NCBI RefSeq assembly: GCF_009760915.1
Contig: NZ_VIDQ01000035.1
Span: 1-64,000, forward strand
DNA from: Azohydromonas aeria
GTDB taxonomy: Bacteria; Pseudomonadota; Gammaproteobacteria; Burkholderiales; Burkholderiaceae_C
DNA: 64,000 nucleotides
Direction: 5' to 3'
Shown here: piece after piece, positions 42,866 through 52,350 of the stretch
How positions within the stretch are numbered: the stretch's first letter is position 1
Layout: every line of letters begins with the position of its first letter
The notes under the pieces: generated by a model
The model's input: only the letters and a program-made list of their open reading frames with translations
Databases searched by the model: none
What the model was told of the DNA's origin: nothing
Program-made: the position numbers and the translations under genes

Positions 42866-43840
42866 ATGACCGCCATCCAGACCCACGCCGACACGCAGAT
42901 GCCGCTGCGCATCGCCCGCATCACCGATGCCGCCGAAGGCATCCGCAGCTTCGAGCTGGTGCAGCCCGACGGCTCCGAGCTGCCGCCCTTCACGCCGGGC
43001 TCGCATGTGAAAGTGCAGGTGCCCAACGGGCTGCTGCGCAAGTACTCGCTGTGCAACGACCCGGCTGAGCGCCACCGCTACGTCATCACCGTCAAGCGCG
43101 ACGCGCAGGGCCAGGGCGGCTCCATGAGCCTGTGCGACGAGGCCAAGGAGGGCGACACGCTGCCGACCTCGCTGCCGGACAACGCCTTCCCGCTGGTCGA
43201 GGACGCCAAGCGCCACATCTTCATTGCCGGCGGCATCGGCATCACGCCCATCCTGTCGATGATCCGCAGCTTCGGCGAACTGCCCCCGGCGCCGTGGAAG
43301 CTCTACTACCTTAGCCGCTCGCCCGAGACCACGGCGTTCCTGGAAGAGCTGGGCGCGCCCGAGTACAAGGGCAAGGTCGTGATCCACCATGACCATGGCG
43401 ACCCGGCGAACTCGCTGGACCTCTGGCCGGTACTGGAGCGCCCCGCCCCGGGCGCCCACGTCTACTGCTGCGGTCCGCGCGGCCTGATGGACGCGGTGCG
43501 CGACATGGCCGGGCACTGGTCGAGCAAGAACGTGCATTTCGAAAGCTTCAACGAGGGCGGCGGCGTGCGCCCCGACGACAAGCCCTTCACCGTCACGGTG
43601 GCCAAGACCGGACAGCACTTCGAGGTGCCCGTGGGCAAGACGATCCTCTCGGTGCTGCGCGATCATGGTTGCAACGTGCCGTCCTCCTGCGAGAGCGGCA
43701 CCTGCGGCACTTGCCGCACCAAGCTGGTCTCAGGCGAGGCGGACCACCGCGACATGGTGCTCATGCCCGAGGAACTGGAAAGCCAGATCATGATCTGCGT
43801 CTCCCGCTGCAAGGGCGGCGAACTGGTGATCGACCTGTGA
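42866..43840 (+). CDS. ophA1: phthalate dioxygenase reductase
   Basis: A 324-residue class IA reductase, the OphA1/Pht2 layout. It has an N-terminal FMN domain ([20 protein letters not shown]), a central NAD domain ([18 protein letters not shown] and [17 protein letters not shown]), and a C-terminal plant-type [2Fe-2S] domain with [18 protein letters not shown] and a final Cys in QIMICVSRC. It passes electrons from NADH to the Rieske oxygenase OphA2. AGGAAGG lies just upstream of the ATG. Its stop overlaps the next gene's GTG (GTGA at 43837). It may also serve the reductase-less dioxygenase at 55728-57619, an inference. Confidence 0.95.
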   Translation: MTAIQTHADTQMPLRIARITDAAEGIRSFELVQPDGSELPPFTPGSHVKVQVPNGLLRKYSLCNDPAERHRYVITVKRDAQGQGGSMSLCDEAKEGDTLPTSLPDNAFPLVEDAKRHIFIAGGIGITPILSMIRSFGELPPAPWKLYYLSRSPETTAFLEELGAPEYKGKVVIHHDHGDPANSLDLWPVLERPAPGAHVYCCGPRGLMDAVRDMAGHWSSKNVHFESFNEGGGVRPDDKPFTVTVAKTGQHFEVPVGKTILSVLRDHGCNVPSSCESGTCGTCRTKLVSGEADHRDMVLMPEELESQIMICVSRCKGGELVIDL

Positions 43841-45039
43841 GCACGCAGCCCGCTCGCAAGCTCCGGCTGGGGGTGGCAGGCCTGGGCCGCGCCTTCTCGC
43901 TGATGCTGCCCACCTTCCTGGCCGATGACCGCATCGAGCTGGCCGCGGCCTGCGACCCGCGCGAGGCTGCGCGCGCGCAGTTCGCGCAGGACTTCCAGGC
44001 CCCGGTGTTCGAGGACGTCGAGGCCCTGGCGGCGCACTCCGCTGTGGACGCCATCTACATTGCCAGTCCGCACCAGTTCCACGCCGCGCACACCCGCATT
44101 GCGGCAGCCCATGGCAAGCACGTGCTGGTCGAGAAGCCCATGGCCATCACGCTGCCCGAGTGCGACGACATGGTGCAGGCCTGCGTCCAAGCTGGCGTGC
44201 ACCTCATCGTCGGGCACTGCCACAGCTTCGACACGCCTTACCTGATCGCACGGAAAATGATCGACGCCGGCGGGCTGGGCCGGGTGCGCATGATCCAGGC
44301 GCTGAACTACACGGACTTCCTCTACCGGCCGCGCCGGCCGGAAGAGCTTCAAACCGAGGCCGGCGGCGGCGTGGTATTCAGCCAGGCGGCGCACCAGGTG
44401 GACGTGGTACGGCTGCTGGCCGGCAGCCGCGCCACGCGGGTGCGCGCCGTGATGGGCCAGTGGGATCCGGCACGGCCCACCGAAGGGGCCTACACCGCCC
44501 TGCTGTGGTTCGAGGACGGCGCCTTTGCCAGCCTGACCTACAGCGGCTATGGCCGCTTCGACAGCGACGAGTGGTGCGGCTGGACTGGGGAAATGGGCAG
44601 CCCCAAGGATCGTGGAACCTACGGCCAGGCCCGGCGCAAGCTTGCGAGCGTGGTGTCGGCCGAGGAGGAGGCACGGCTCAAGGCGGCCGCGACCTACGGC
44701 GGCCCGGCCTGGAAGCCGCCGGCACCCGGCACTGCAGCACCGGCGCACCAGCATTTCGGGCCGGTGATCGTGAGCTGCGAGCACGGTGACCTGCGCCCCA
44801 TGCCCGACGCCGTCTGGGTCTACGGCGACACCCGCCGCGAGCGCATCGAACTGCCGGCACCCGCGGTGCCCCGCTTCGAGGTGATCGACGAGTTGGTGGA
44901 CGCGGTGCTGCACGGCGCCAAGCCGCTGCACGACGGGCCGTGGGCGCGGGCCACGCTGGAGATCTGCCTGGCGCTGCTGGCCTCGGCCCGGGAAGGCCGC
45001 GACGTGGAACTGAGCCGCCAGGTGGGTTTGCGAGAATGA
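43837..45039 (+). CDS. ophB: cis-4,5-dihydro-4,5-dihydroxyphthalate dehydrogenase
   Basis: A 400-residue Gfo/Idh/MocA-family oxidoreductase. The NAD site is [10 protein letters not shown] (Gly12, Gly15, Gly17), the catalytic Lys is in [10 protein letters not shown], and [15 protein letters not shown] matches the family's active-site His segment. It oxidises the cis-dihydrodiol from OphA1A2 to 4,5-dihydroxyphthalate, the OphC substrate. The start is GTG 43837, overlapping the reductase stop, so translation is coupled. The position and length match OphB/Pht4. The central 230-310 region has a family-specific insert ([20 protein letters not shown]). Confidence 0.92.
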   Translation: MSTQPARKLRLGVAGLGRAFSLMLPTFLADDRIELAAACDPREAARAQFAQDFQAPVFEDVEALAAHSAVDAIYIASPHQFHAAHTRIAAAHGKHVLVEKPMAITLPECDDMVQACVQAGVHLIVGHCHSFDTPYLIARKMIDAGGLGRVRMIQALNYTDFLYRPRRPEELQTEAGGGVVFSQAAHQVDVVRLLAGSRATRVRAVMGQWDPARPTEGAYTALLWFEDGAFASLTYSGYGRFDSDEWCGWTGEMGSPKDRGTYGQARRKLASVVSAEEEARLKAAATYGGPAWKPPAPGTAAPAHQHFGPVIVSCEHGDLRPMPDAVWVYGDTRRERIELPAPAVPRFEVIDELVDAVLHGAKPLHDGPWARATLEICLALLASAREGRDVELSRQVGLRE

Positions 45040-45578
45040 GCGCCTTGCCCATGCCTGCTGTCGCTACCGTGCCCAAAGCCCCTGCCCCCAGAGACACCGA
45101 AGCCGCCAGCCGGATCCTGCGCCACTGGCGCGAAGCCATGCCGCAGGACCGCATGGCGCACCTGGTCAAGGACGCCACGCGCTCGTTCCTGCGCGCGCTG
45201 CAGCAGCGCCTGGCGCGCCATGACGTGGCCCTGGGGCACTGGACCTTCCTGCGCATCCTGTGGGAGCGCGATGGCCTGACCAAGCGCGAGCTCAGCATCG
45301 AGGCCGGTGTGGCCGAGCCCACGACGTTCACGGCATTGCGCGCCATGGAGACGCTGGGCTATGTCCGGCTGGAGCAGCGCCCTGACAACCGCAAGAACGT
45401 CTACGTGTTCCTGACGCTGGAAGGGCGCAAGCTCAAGCGGCAGCTGGTGCCCCTGGCCGAGGAGGTGAATGCCATTGCGACCCGAGGCGTGCCCGAGGTC
45501 GACGTGGCCACCGCGCGGCGCGTCCTGCTGTTGATGATTAACAACTTGGCACAGGAAGAGGACAACCAGCGTCCCTGA
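45036..45578 (+). CDS. MarR-family regulator of the phthalate operon
   Basis: A 180-residue regulator. The winged helix is at about residues 65-130: [40 protein letters not shown], then [20 protein letters not shown] as the wing. It starts at ATG 45036 inside the ophB stop (ATGA), so it is made with the catabolic enzymes. The two palindromes upstream of ophA2 are natural targets. In the simplest model it represses the operon until phthalate or protocatechuate binds. Some relatives in catabolic clusters respond to aromatic acids or CoA esters. Confidence 0.9.
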   Translation: MSALPMPAVATVPKAPAPRDTEAASRILRHWREAMPQDRMAHLVKDATRSFLRALQQRLARHDVALGHWTFLRILWERDGLTKRELSIEAGVAEPTTFTALRAMETLGYVRLEQRPDNRKNVYVFLTLEGRKLKRQLVPLAEEVNAIATRGVPEVDVATARRVLLLMINNLAQEEDNQRP

Positions 45579-45683
45579 TTGACGCCCGGCCGTCTGTCCC
45601 TCCGGGGCTCTGGCATCCAGGGCCGCAATTCCTTGCCCCTCTCGTTCGCGGGCGAGAGCCGAACGTACACGCGTGCAAGAGCC

Positions 45684-46598
45684 ATGAACCTCTACGAAGA
45701 AGACCTGAACCTGCTTCTCGTCTTTGAGGCGATGCTTGAAACCCGCAGCGTATCCAAGGCCAGCGAACGGCTCGACATCAGCCAGCCCTCGATGAGCAAC
45801 GCGCTGGCCAAGCTGCGCAAGGCCTTCGACGACCCGATGTTCATTCGGGTGAAGAACACGATGGAGCCCACGCCGCGGGCACTGAGCATCGCCGAGCCCG
45901 TCAGGCAGATCCTGGCGCGCACACGCCTGGAGGTTTTCCAGCGGCACACGTTCAACGCAGCGCAGTCGAACCAGACCTTCACGCTGTGCATGACCGACCT
46001 GGCACAGGCTGCTTACCTTCCACGGATCATCAACGCCATGCGGGCCGAGGCGCCGAACGCGAAACTGCGGGCCATGTCACCCATTGCGGAGCGCGTAGAG
46101 GAAGGCCTGGAGTCGGGGACCGTGGACCTGGCTGTGGGCTACTTCCCGGACATCAACGAGGCCGGCGTCTTCCAGCAGCGACTGCTGCGCAACAGCGGCT
46201 TCAGCTGCATCGTCAATCGACACAACCCGCATCTCGAGGACGGCTGGCTCACCGCCACGTCCTTTGCACGCGCACCCCATGTCGCCATCCGCACCGAGGG
46301 CCGCAGCCACGAGGTGATCGACATGAAGATGGCCGAGCTCGGCGTTCACCGTAACGTCGTCGTCACGGTCCCCAACTTCCTGGGCTTGCTGAGCATCATT
46401 CCGCAAACCGAGCTCATGGCCATCATCCCGAACGACCTGGCACGGATGTGCCAGCGGCAAGAGGCCATCGAGGTCCACCCCCTGCCCTTCGAAAGCCCGA
46501 CCGTGGCCGTTACCCAGGTCTGGCACCGGCGCTACGACCAGGATGCCGCCAACAAGTGGCTGCGCGCCCTGGTCAAGCGCTGCCTGGGCGAGCTCTGA
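45684..46598 (+). CDS. LysR-family transcriptional regulator (NodD/LinR-like)
   Basis: A 304-residue LysR regulator. The N-terminal HTH is RSVSKASERLDISQPSMSNA followed by LAKLRKAFDDPMF, typical of the NodD/PcpR/LinR branch. The effector domain spans about 95-300 (FTLCMTDLAQAAYLPRIINA to VWHRRYDQDAANKWLRALVK). GTGCAAGAG lies upstream of ATG 45684. It heads the next catabolic cluster in the same direction. An ATTCG-N15-CGAAT dyad before the first TctC gene is a likely binding site. The inducer is unknown but probably a chloro-, nitro- or carboxy-substituted aromatic or its product. Confidence 0.92.
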   Translation: MNLYEEDLNLLLVFEAMLETRSVSKASERLDISQPSMSNALAKLRKAFDDPMFIRVKNTMEPTPRALSIAEPVRQILARTRLEVFQRHTFNAAQSNQTFTLCMTDLAQAAYLPRIINAMRAEAPNAKLRAMSPIAERVEEGLESGTVDLAVGYFPDINEAGVFQQRLLRNSGFSCIVNRHNPHLEDGWLTATSFARAPHVAIRTEGRSHEVIDMKMAELGVHRNVVVTVPNFLGLLSIIPQTELMAIIPNDLARMCQRQEAIEVHPLPFESPTVAVTQVWHRRYDQDAANKWLRALVKRCLGEL

Positions 46599-46725
46599 CC
46601 GGGCATCGCCCCGGCATAGCTGCCTGGGCAACGGTATTTCCTCCTGCATCTCTCCAGCCGCTGGCGGACCACGGTTGGCGTCGCGGCTCGCCTATCGGGC
46701 CGGGCTATAGGGAAAACCAGCGCGA

Positions 46726-46750
46726 CATTCGTTTTTCCGATACGGCGAAT
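46726..46750. promoter_or_regulatory. LysR-type dyad before the first TctC gene of the second aromatic cluster
   Basis: ATTCG, 15 bases, CGAAT. This fits the T-N11-A rule for LysR sites (T-T-C-G...C-G-A-A). It lies 111 bases upstream of the receptor ATG and 128 bases after the LysR stop. Confidence 0.5.
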
Positions 46751-46860
46751 AGCCGTGGACGCGTTGAGTCGCCTGCATGGGTTGACCAGAATCAACTCCA
46801 ACAAGCGGTGCTTGTGGCAGCGATTCACGGCACCGAGACATGACCCAGGAGACTTTCACC

Positions 46861-47838
46861 ATGCAGACCACCAAGGGCGCGGTTGCGCTGGCCATTTCGC
46901 TGTCATGCGTCGGCATCGTGGCCAGTGCGCAGGCGCAGGGTTCTCGCGACTATCCGAGCAAGCCGGTCAGGCTTGTCGTGCCTTTCCCGGCGGGCGGCCC
47001 CACCGATCTGCTGGCCCGCGTCGTCAGCCAGCGCATGGGCGAGTCGATGCGGCAGACGATCGTCGTGGACAACAAGCCCGGAGGCAACACGATCATCGGT
47101 GCCGATGCCGTTGCCAAGGCACCGGCTGACGGCTACACGCTGCTGATGGCGGTGGACAACACGCTGGTGATGAACCAGTACCTGTACTCCAAGCTGCCCT
47201 ACGACCCGGTCAAGGACTTCGAACCCATCGGCAAGGTGGCCGTGTCGCCGTTGTTGGTGGTCACAAACCAGGCTGGGCCGAAATCCATGCAGGAGTTGGT
47301 GGCACAAGCGAAAGCGGCGCCGGCCAAGGTCACTTACGGCTTCGGCACCTTCACCACGCAGCTTTCCGGAGAACTGCTCAAGCGCACGCTGGGCAAGGAC
47401 GTGGTTTCGGTGCCCTACAAGGGCAGCTCGGGCACGACGCAAGGGCTGCTGTCCAACGACGTGACCTTCACGATCGACGGCATCACTTCGGCGCTGCCGC
47501 ACATCGAGAAGGGCACGCTGCGCCCTCTGGCCCGCCTGAGCTCCAAGTCGATCCCCGCACTGGCGAGCGTGCCAACGCTGGCCGACGCTGGCGTCAAGGT
47601 CCCGGACATCGACGTGTGGATGGCATTGCTGGCGCCCAAGGGCACGCCCGCCGACATCGTCGCCAGGCTCAACCGCGAGCTGGTGCAGGCCCTGCAGGCC
47701 AAGGACGTGCAGGAAAAGCTCCAGAGCGCCGGCCTGCTGGCCGATCCCAGTTCACCGCAAGCGCTGCGCAGCTTCATGGCGTCGGAAGCCGCTCGCTGGC
47801 GCCCAGTCATCGAAGAGGCCGGCATCAAGGTCGACTGA
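46861..47838 (+). CDS. TctC/Bug-type solute-binding protein
   Basis: A 325-residue periplasmic receptor. The signal peptide runs to about residue 25 (VALAISLSCVGIVASAQAQG). Family marks are PVRLVVPFPAGGPTDLLARV, APADGYTLLMAVDNTLVMNQ and SVPYKGSSGTTQGLLSNDVT. CAGGAGA lies 9 bases before ATG 46861. It is the first gene after the LysR regulator and its presumed dyad, so it probably binds the cluster's growth substrate. No TctAB pair is nearby, as for all six receptors here. Confidence 0.93.
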   Translation: MQTTKGAVALAISLSCVGIVASAQAQGSRDYPSKPVRLVVPFPAGGPTDLLARVVSQRMGESMRQTIVVDNKPGGNTIIGADAVAKAPADGYTLLMAVDNTLVMNQYLYSKLPYDPVKDFEPIGKVAVSPLLVVTNQAGPKSMQELVAQAKAAPAKVTYGFGTFTTQLSGELLKRTLGKDVVSVPYKGSSGTTQGLLSNDVTFTIDGITSALPHIEKGTLRPLARLSSKSIPALASVPTLADAGVKVPDIDVWMALLAPKGTPADIVARLNRELVQALQAKDVQEKLQSAGLLADPSSPQALRSFMASEAARWRPVIEEAGIKVD

Positions 47839-47870
47839 CCTTTCACTCCTCCACATCAAAAGGCAACACC

Positions 47871-48395
47871 ATGAGCACTACCACGGAATCCCAGACCTTT
47901 GCGCCCATCGTCAACAGCGCCGCCGAATGGCGCGACGAGATGCAGCGCCTGTCCCGCCCCGGGCAACCCAGCTTCTTCCATATCCGGGCCAAGCTGCCCC
48001 AGCAGGGACGAACCAACCAGGTGCTGGGGGCGTCGCGCTACATGAACGTTGTGCTCAAGACCTACGCCAGCGGCGGGGAGAACGAGATCCACGCCCACTC
48101 CAACGAGGACCACGTCTTCGTCATCCTGCAGGGTGGTGCCGTGTTCCACGGACCCCGCGGTGAGACGCGCGAGGTGGGCAAGAACGACTGCGTGCTGCTG
48201 CCGGCCAACACCTTCTACTGGTTCCAGGCCAAGGAAGACATGGAGCCGCTGGTGATGCTGCGCATCGGCGCGCACATCGACCCCGACAGCGATGTGCTGG
48301 CGCGAATCGGACTCGACGGTGCGCCGTTCGATGGCTACTCCGAGAAGAACAAGGAAGTGCCGGTGGTCCTGCACGAGGACCGCATCTTCGAGTAA
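47871..48395 (+). CDS. cupin-domain protein
   Basis: A 174-residue single-cupin protein. The metal motif is ENEIHAHSNEDHVFVILQGG (His-x-His, Glu, later His) and the second block is GKNDCVLLPANTFYWFQA. The N-terminus is a helical extension (VNSAAEWRDEMQRLSRPGQP). Cupins of this size include ring-modifying isomerases, decarboxylases and oxygenases; which one cannot be read from the sequence. It follows the TctC gene by 32 bases and precedes the amidohydrolase by 46, so it belongs to the LysR-controlled cluster. Confidence 0.85.
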   Translation: MSTTTESQTFAPIVNSAAEWRDEMQRLSRPGQPSFFHIRAKLPQQGRTNQVLGASRYMNVVLKTYASGGENEIHAHSNEDHVFVILQGGAVFHGPRGETREVGKNDCVLLPANTFYWFQAKEDMEPLVMLRIGAHIDPDSDVLARIGLDGAPFDGYSEKNKEVPVVLHEDRIFE

Positions 48396-48441
48396 GCCAC
48401 TGCCCACGGCCCCCATTCCACGTTCATTGCAGAAGCCGACC

Positions 48442-49314
48442 ATGATTCCGCTGTGCCAGCCTCCCGACCCCTCGCCCCGCCAGCCCAAGCTGGTCTGCCC
48501 GCCCGGGACGACCGACTGCCACGTGCACGTCTACGGTCCGGCCGATCGGTATCCCGTGGCACCCACGCGCTCGTTCGACGTGCCCGAGGCCCTGCCCGCC
48601 TCGCTGCGCAAGCTGCACGACATCCTGGGTGTCGAGCGCCTGGTGCTGGTGCAGCCCAGTGGCTACGGCACCGATAACCGGCGCCATCTCGATGCGGTGG
48701 CCGAGATGGGCCGGCCGGCGCGGGTCATCGCAGCCTTGCGTGCCGATGTCCCGGACGCCGAACTGGACCGCATGCACGAAGCCGGCGTGCGCGGCGTGCG
48801 CTACAACATCGGCCACGCGGGAGCGGTGCCGCTGGCCGAAATGCCCATCCTGGCCGCGCGCGTCGCGCGGCTGGGCTGGCATGTGCAGTTGCACGTCATG
48901 GACGACCAGGGGCGCGCCCCGCTGGCCGAAATGGAATCGACCCTGCGCGGGCTGCCCACCGACGTGGTGATCGACCACATGGGATCCCTGCGGCCGGGTA
49001 ACGGCCTGGGGCAGCCCGGCTTCCAGGCCCTGCTGCGGCTGGTGAACACGGGACGCTGCTGGGTCAAGCTTTCCTGCGGGTACCGCATGTCGGACTTGCC
49101 GCCCCCCTACGAGGACATGGTGCCCTACGTCCAGGCGCTGCTTGCGGCACGCCCCGACCGCCTGGTCTGGGCCAGCGACTGGCCCCACGTTTCGTTCAAT
49201 GGACAGATGCCCAACACCACGGATCTGCTCGACCAGATGCTGACCTGGGTCCCGGACGAGCAGCAGCGCCAGCAGATCCTCGTGCGCAATCCGGAAGTGC
49301 TGTACGGCTTCTAG
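48442..49314 (+). CDS. amidohydrolase-2 family protein, 2-pyrone-4,6-dicarboxylate hydrolase-like
   Basis: A 290-residue TIM-barrel hydrolase. Metal-site positions are TTDCHVHVYG (His27, His29), GWHVQLHVMDDQ, DVVIDHMGSL and VWASDWPHVSF (the catalytic Asp). The layout, without a carboxylated Lys, is that of LigI, which opens 2-pyrone-4,6-dicarboxylate, and of related lactone or dicarboxylate hydrolases (COG3618). It presumably cleaves a lactone or a C-C bond in an intermediate. It starts 46 bases after the cupin gene and is followed by another TctC gene. A GCGCC-rich hairpin (49336-49357) lies in the gap after it. Confidence 0.88.
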   Translation: MIPLCQPPDPSPRQPKLVCPPGTTDCHVHVYGPADRYPVAPTRSFDVPEALPASLRKLHDILGVERLVLVQPSGYGTDNRRHLDAVAEMGRPARVIAALRADVPDAELDRMHEAGVRGVRYNIGHAGAVPLAEMPILAARVARLGWHVQLHVMDDQGRAPLAEMESTLRGLPTDVVIDHMGSLRPGNGLGQPGFQALLRLVNTGRCWVKLSCGYRMSDLPPPYEDMVPYVQALLAARPDRLVWASDWPHVSFNGQMPNTTDLLDQMLTWVPDEQQRQQILVRNPEVLYGF

Positions 49315-49381
49315 AACACGCGCTCACAAAGCACCGCGCCGGCTCCATGGCTGGCGCAAGGGCCTACCCACAGGAGACTAC

Positions 49382-50383
49382 ATGCACACCGTCCGACCGC
49401 TGCGCGGCGCTGCCCGGCGCACCGTGCTGCTCGCATCCGTGCTGACCGCCATCGGCCTGGTCTCGGGGGCGCATGCGCAACCGTCGCCCGCCTATCCCAC
49501 AAAGCCGGTGCGGCTCGTCATCCCGTTTCCTGCCGGTGGGCCGGCCGACGTGCTGGGTCGCGCCATCGCACAGCGCCTGGCCGAGAAGTGGGGCCAGCCC
49601 GTGGTCGTGGACAACAAGGGCGGGGCCAACACCCTGATCGCCGCGCAGGAGGTGGCGCATGCCGCACCCGACGGCTACACGCTGTTCATGCCGCTGGATT
49701 CGACGTACACCATGAATCCGGCGCTCTATACGCGGCTGCCCTACGACCCGATCAAGGACTTCGCCTCGATTTCGATTGTCGCGAAGCAGTCGCTCGTGGT
49801 CACGGCCACCGACAAGACGCCCTTCAAGTCCGTGGCTGACGTGGTGGCCGCGGCCAAGGCCAGCCCCGGCAGCATCAACTACGGATCGAGCACGACGTCG
49901 ACGCAGCTGGCGGGCGAGCTGTTCACGCGACAGACCGGCACGAAGCTGGTTCACGTGCCGTACCGGGGTGCCTCTGAAGTGATCAAGGGCATGCTCTCCG
50001 GAGACATCCAGGTCGCCTTCGACGGGATCGCCTCCAACGTGCCGCACATCAAGACCGGAAAGGTCCGTGCGCTGGCCACGACGGGGCCGACGCGTTCGGC
50101 CGCACTGCCGGACGTCCCGACGCTGGCGGAAGCCGGACTCCAGGGCTATGAGCTCGTGATGTGGAATGCGCTGTCCGCGCCTGCCGGCACGCCCAGGCCC
50201 GTCATCGACAAGATCAACAAGGACGTGGTCGAAGTGGTGAGCCGGCAGGACATCAAGGATCAGCTCAAGGTCTTCGGGTTCGAGATGGCCGGCACGACAC
50301 CGGAGGAGATGAACGAGACGATCCGCAAGGAGACGGCCAAGTACGCACCCCTGATCAAGGAACTTGGCCTGAAGTTGAATTGA
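49382..50383 (+). CDS. TctC/Bug-type solute-binding protein
   Basis: A 333-residue periplasmic receptor. The signal peptide has an Arg-rich start and core TVLLASVLTAIGLVSGAHAQ, cleaved near residue 32. Binding marks are PVRLVIPFPAGGPADVLGRA, APDGYTLFMPLDSTYTMNPA and HVPYRGASEVIKGMLSGDIQ. CAGGAGA precedes the ATG. It is similar to the receptor at 46861 (shared DxTxTMNxxLYxxLPYDPxKDF pattern), so the two may be paralogues binding related acids. It is followed by the racemase-family gene with a 16-base gap. Confidence 0.93.
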   Translation: MHTVRPLRGAARRTVLLASVLTAIGLVSGAHAQPSPAYPTKPVRLVIPFPAGGPADVLGRAIAQRLAEKWGQPVVVDNKGGANTLIAAQEVAHAAPDGYTLFMPLDSTYTMNPALYTRLPYDPIKDFASISIVAKQSLVVTATDKTPFKSVADVVAAAKASPGSINYGSSTTSTQLAGELFTRQTGTKLVHVPYRGASEVIKGMLSGDIQVAFDGIASNVPHIKTGKVRALATTGPTRSAALPDVPTLAEAGLQGYELVMWNALSAPAGTPRPVIDKINKDVVEVVSRQDIKDQLKVFGFEMAGTTPEEMNETIRKETAKYAPLIKELGLKLN

Positions 50384-50399
50384 GCTGGGCGAGGCCGCA

Positions 50400-51137
50400 A
50401 TGAAACCACTTCTGTTGGACTACGGGTCGCGCGGCCGGGTGGGACTGCTGTTGCCTTCCGTGAACCGGGCCGCCGAGCCGCAACTGCGGGCGATGCTGCC
50501 GCAGAGCATCGGCATCGCCGTCACGAGGTTGAAGTTGGTGGACAGCTCTGAAGAGGCGTTGCTGGGCATGGCGCGGGACGTCGAGCCAGCTTCCGCGCTG
50601 CTTGCGGACGCCGGTGTCGATCTCATCGTGTTCCATTGCACTGCGGTCTCGACCTACAGCGCCGAACTGGAGGCCTCGATCCTGGAGCGCATCAAGGGCG
50701 CAACGGGGCTCCCTGCCGTTGCGACGTCACAGGCCCTGGTAGGCGCACTGCATGCGCTGCAGGCTCGCCAGGTGATGATGCTTTCGCCCTACACGGCTGC
50801 GGTGAACGAGCGCGAGGCCGCCTTCTTCAAGCTCAGGGGGTTCGAGGTCCTGGGCAATGCCGGGCTGGACTGCAGCACAGGCCGCGAGATGATGGCCATC
50901 ACGCCCGAGGCATGGCAGTCGTTTGCACTGGCCAACGCCCGCTCCGAGGCAGACGCCTACGTCTTGAGTTGCACGACCGTCAGGACCGCCGAAGCCGTCA
51001 GGCCGCTGGAACAGGCCTTGGGCCGCCCGGTCGTCACCAGCAACACGGCGGTGGCCTGGTACTGCATGCGCAGGTTTGCAGTGACCGATGGTGTGCCGGG
51101 ATTCGGCACTCTGCTGTCCCGCAACGAATCCCGGTGA
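50400..51137 (+). CDS. Asp/Glu racemase-superfamily enzyme, maleate isomerase/arylmalonate decarboxylase-like
   Basis: A 245-residue enzyme of the maleate cis-trans isomerase/arylmalonate decarboxylase group. Both catalytic cysteines are present: Cys80 in LIVFHCTAVS and Cys191 in YVLSCTTVRT. Arylmalonate decarboxylase has Gly at the first position, so a two-cysteine enzyme is more likely a racemase or cis-trans isomerase than a decarboxylase. N-terminal VGLLLPSVNRAAEPQL binds the carboxylate. In this cluster it could isomerise a maleyl-type ring-cleavage product or epimerise an alpha-substituted acid. It lies between two TctC genes. Confidence 0.85.
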   Translation: MKPLLLDYGSRGRVGLLLPSVNRAAEPQLRAMLPQSIGIAVTRLKLVDSSEEALLGMARDVEPASALLADAGVDLIVFHCTAVSTYSAELEASILERIKGATGLPAVATSQALVGALHALQARQVMMLSPYTAAVNEREAAFFKLRGFEVLGNAGLDCSTGREMMAITPEAWQSFALANARSEADAYVLSCTTVRTAEAVRPLEQALGRPVVTSNTAVAWYCMRRFAVTDGVPGFGTLLSRNESR

Positions 51138-51330
51138 GCCATGGCCGCTGCACTGCGCTCGCTGCGCTGGCCGTGGGCGATGCGGCGGGTGCATTGTGGC
51201 GAATCGCTGATCGGAGCTCCAAGCTCCAGCAGCATCTATTGCGCGCTTTGCCTACCGCATGGTTAAGCAAGCGCCTTTTTCCCTTGGCCACACCACGGCT
51301 GACCTTTCCTACAACACCGCTGGAGACATG

Positions 51331-52308
51331 ATGAAGCTACCCCGTCGATTTGCCCTGGCTGCCTTGGGGACGGCCGCAATGGCCGCAGCAGTACCCAGTC
51401 TCGCCCAAACCGCAGCCGCCAAGCAGGTTCGCATCGTGGTGCCCTTCACGGCCGGGGGAAGCAACGATGTGCTGGCGCGCGTGCTGGCACAAAAGCTCGG
51501 GGAGATCTGGGGCCAGACCGTGATCGTGGAGAACAAGGCAGGTGCCTCGGGCAACATCGGCGCGGAGTTCGTGGCCAAGTCGCCTGCGGATGGCACGACG
51601 CTGCTGATCGCCGCGAACAACGTGATGTCGATGAATGCGGCGCTGTACTCCAGGATGCCGATCAACCCGCAAAAGGACCTTGATCCCGTCTCGTTGCTCG
51701 GCACGGTGCCCGTCGTGCTTGTCGTGCGCTCCACGCTCGACGTCAAGAGCCTTCAGGAACTCATTGCGCTGGCGCGCAGCAAGCCCGGTGGCCTGTCCTA
51801 TGCGTCGTCCGGGGTCGGAACGCCCCAGCACCTCTCGGCCGAGCTTTTCAAGTCCATGACGAAGACGGACATCGTGCACGTGCCGTACAAGGGCGCAGCC
51901 CCGGCCATCACCGACCTCATTGGCGGACAGGTCGACCTGATGTTTGGCGCCATCAACTCCCTCTTGCCGCACTTGCGCAGCGGCAAGCTCAAGGCACTGG
52001 CCGTGGCGGGGACCAAGCGCGTGCGTGCGCTGCCGGACGTGCCTACCGTTGCTGAAGCCGGCGTGCCCGGCTACGAAAGCGACATCTGGCTCGGCTTGGC
52101 GGCTCCAGCGCGCACACCTGGCGATGTCATCGAGCGCATCAACCGGGATGTGCGCAAGGTCATGGCCATGCCAGACGTCGTCGAGAAGCTGGCCGAGCAG
52201 GGCATCGAGCCGCTGACCAGTTCGCCCACCGAAATGAGCAAGCTGGTGGCCTCTGACTTCGCCCGCTGGAGCAAGGTCATCAAGGATGCCGGTATTCGTG
52301 CGGACTGA
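51331..52308 (+). CDS. TctC/Bug-type solute-binding protein
   Basis: A 325-residue periplasmic receptor with signal peptide KLPRRFALAALGTAAMAAAV to PSLAQ. Marks are VRIVVPFTAGGSNDVLARVL, SPADGTTLLIAANNVMSMNA and VHVPYKGAAPAITDLIGGQV. Two consecutive ATGs occur at 51328 and 51331; the second is chosen because GGAGA is then 5 bases away. It follows a 193-base gap without genes and precedes the ThDP-enzyme gene by 42 bases, so it may belong with that decarboxylase, the aldehyde dehydrogenase and the dioxygenase. Confidence 0.92.
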   Translation: MKLPRRFALAALGTAAMAAAVPSLAQTAAAKQVRIVVPFTAGGSNDVLARVLAQKLGEIWGQTVIVENKAGASGNIGAEFVAKSPADGTTLLIAANNVMSMNAALYSRMPINPQKDLDPVSLLGTVPVVLVVRSTLDVKSLQELIALARSKPGGLSYASSGVGTPQHLSAELFKSMTKTDIVHVPYKGAAPAITDLIGGQVDLMFGAINSLLPHLRSGKLKALAVAGTKRVRALPDVPTVAEAGVPGYESDIWLGLAAPARTPGDVIERINRDVRKVMAMPDVVEKLAEQGIEPLTSSPTEMSKLVASDFARWSKVIKDAGIRAD

Positions 52309-52350
52309 AGTGCGCAACACCACTCGCCCCTTCCACCAACGAGCGCTTCC

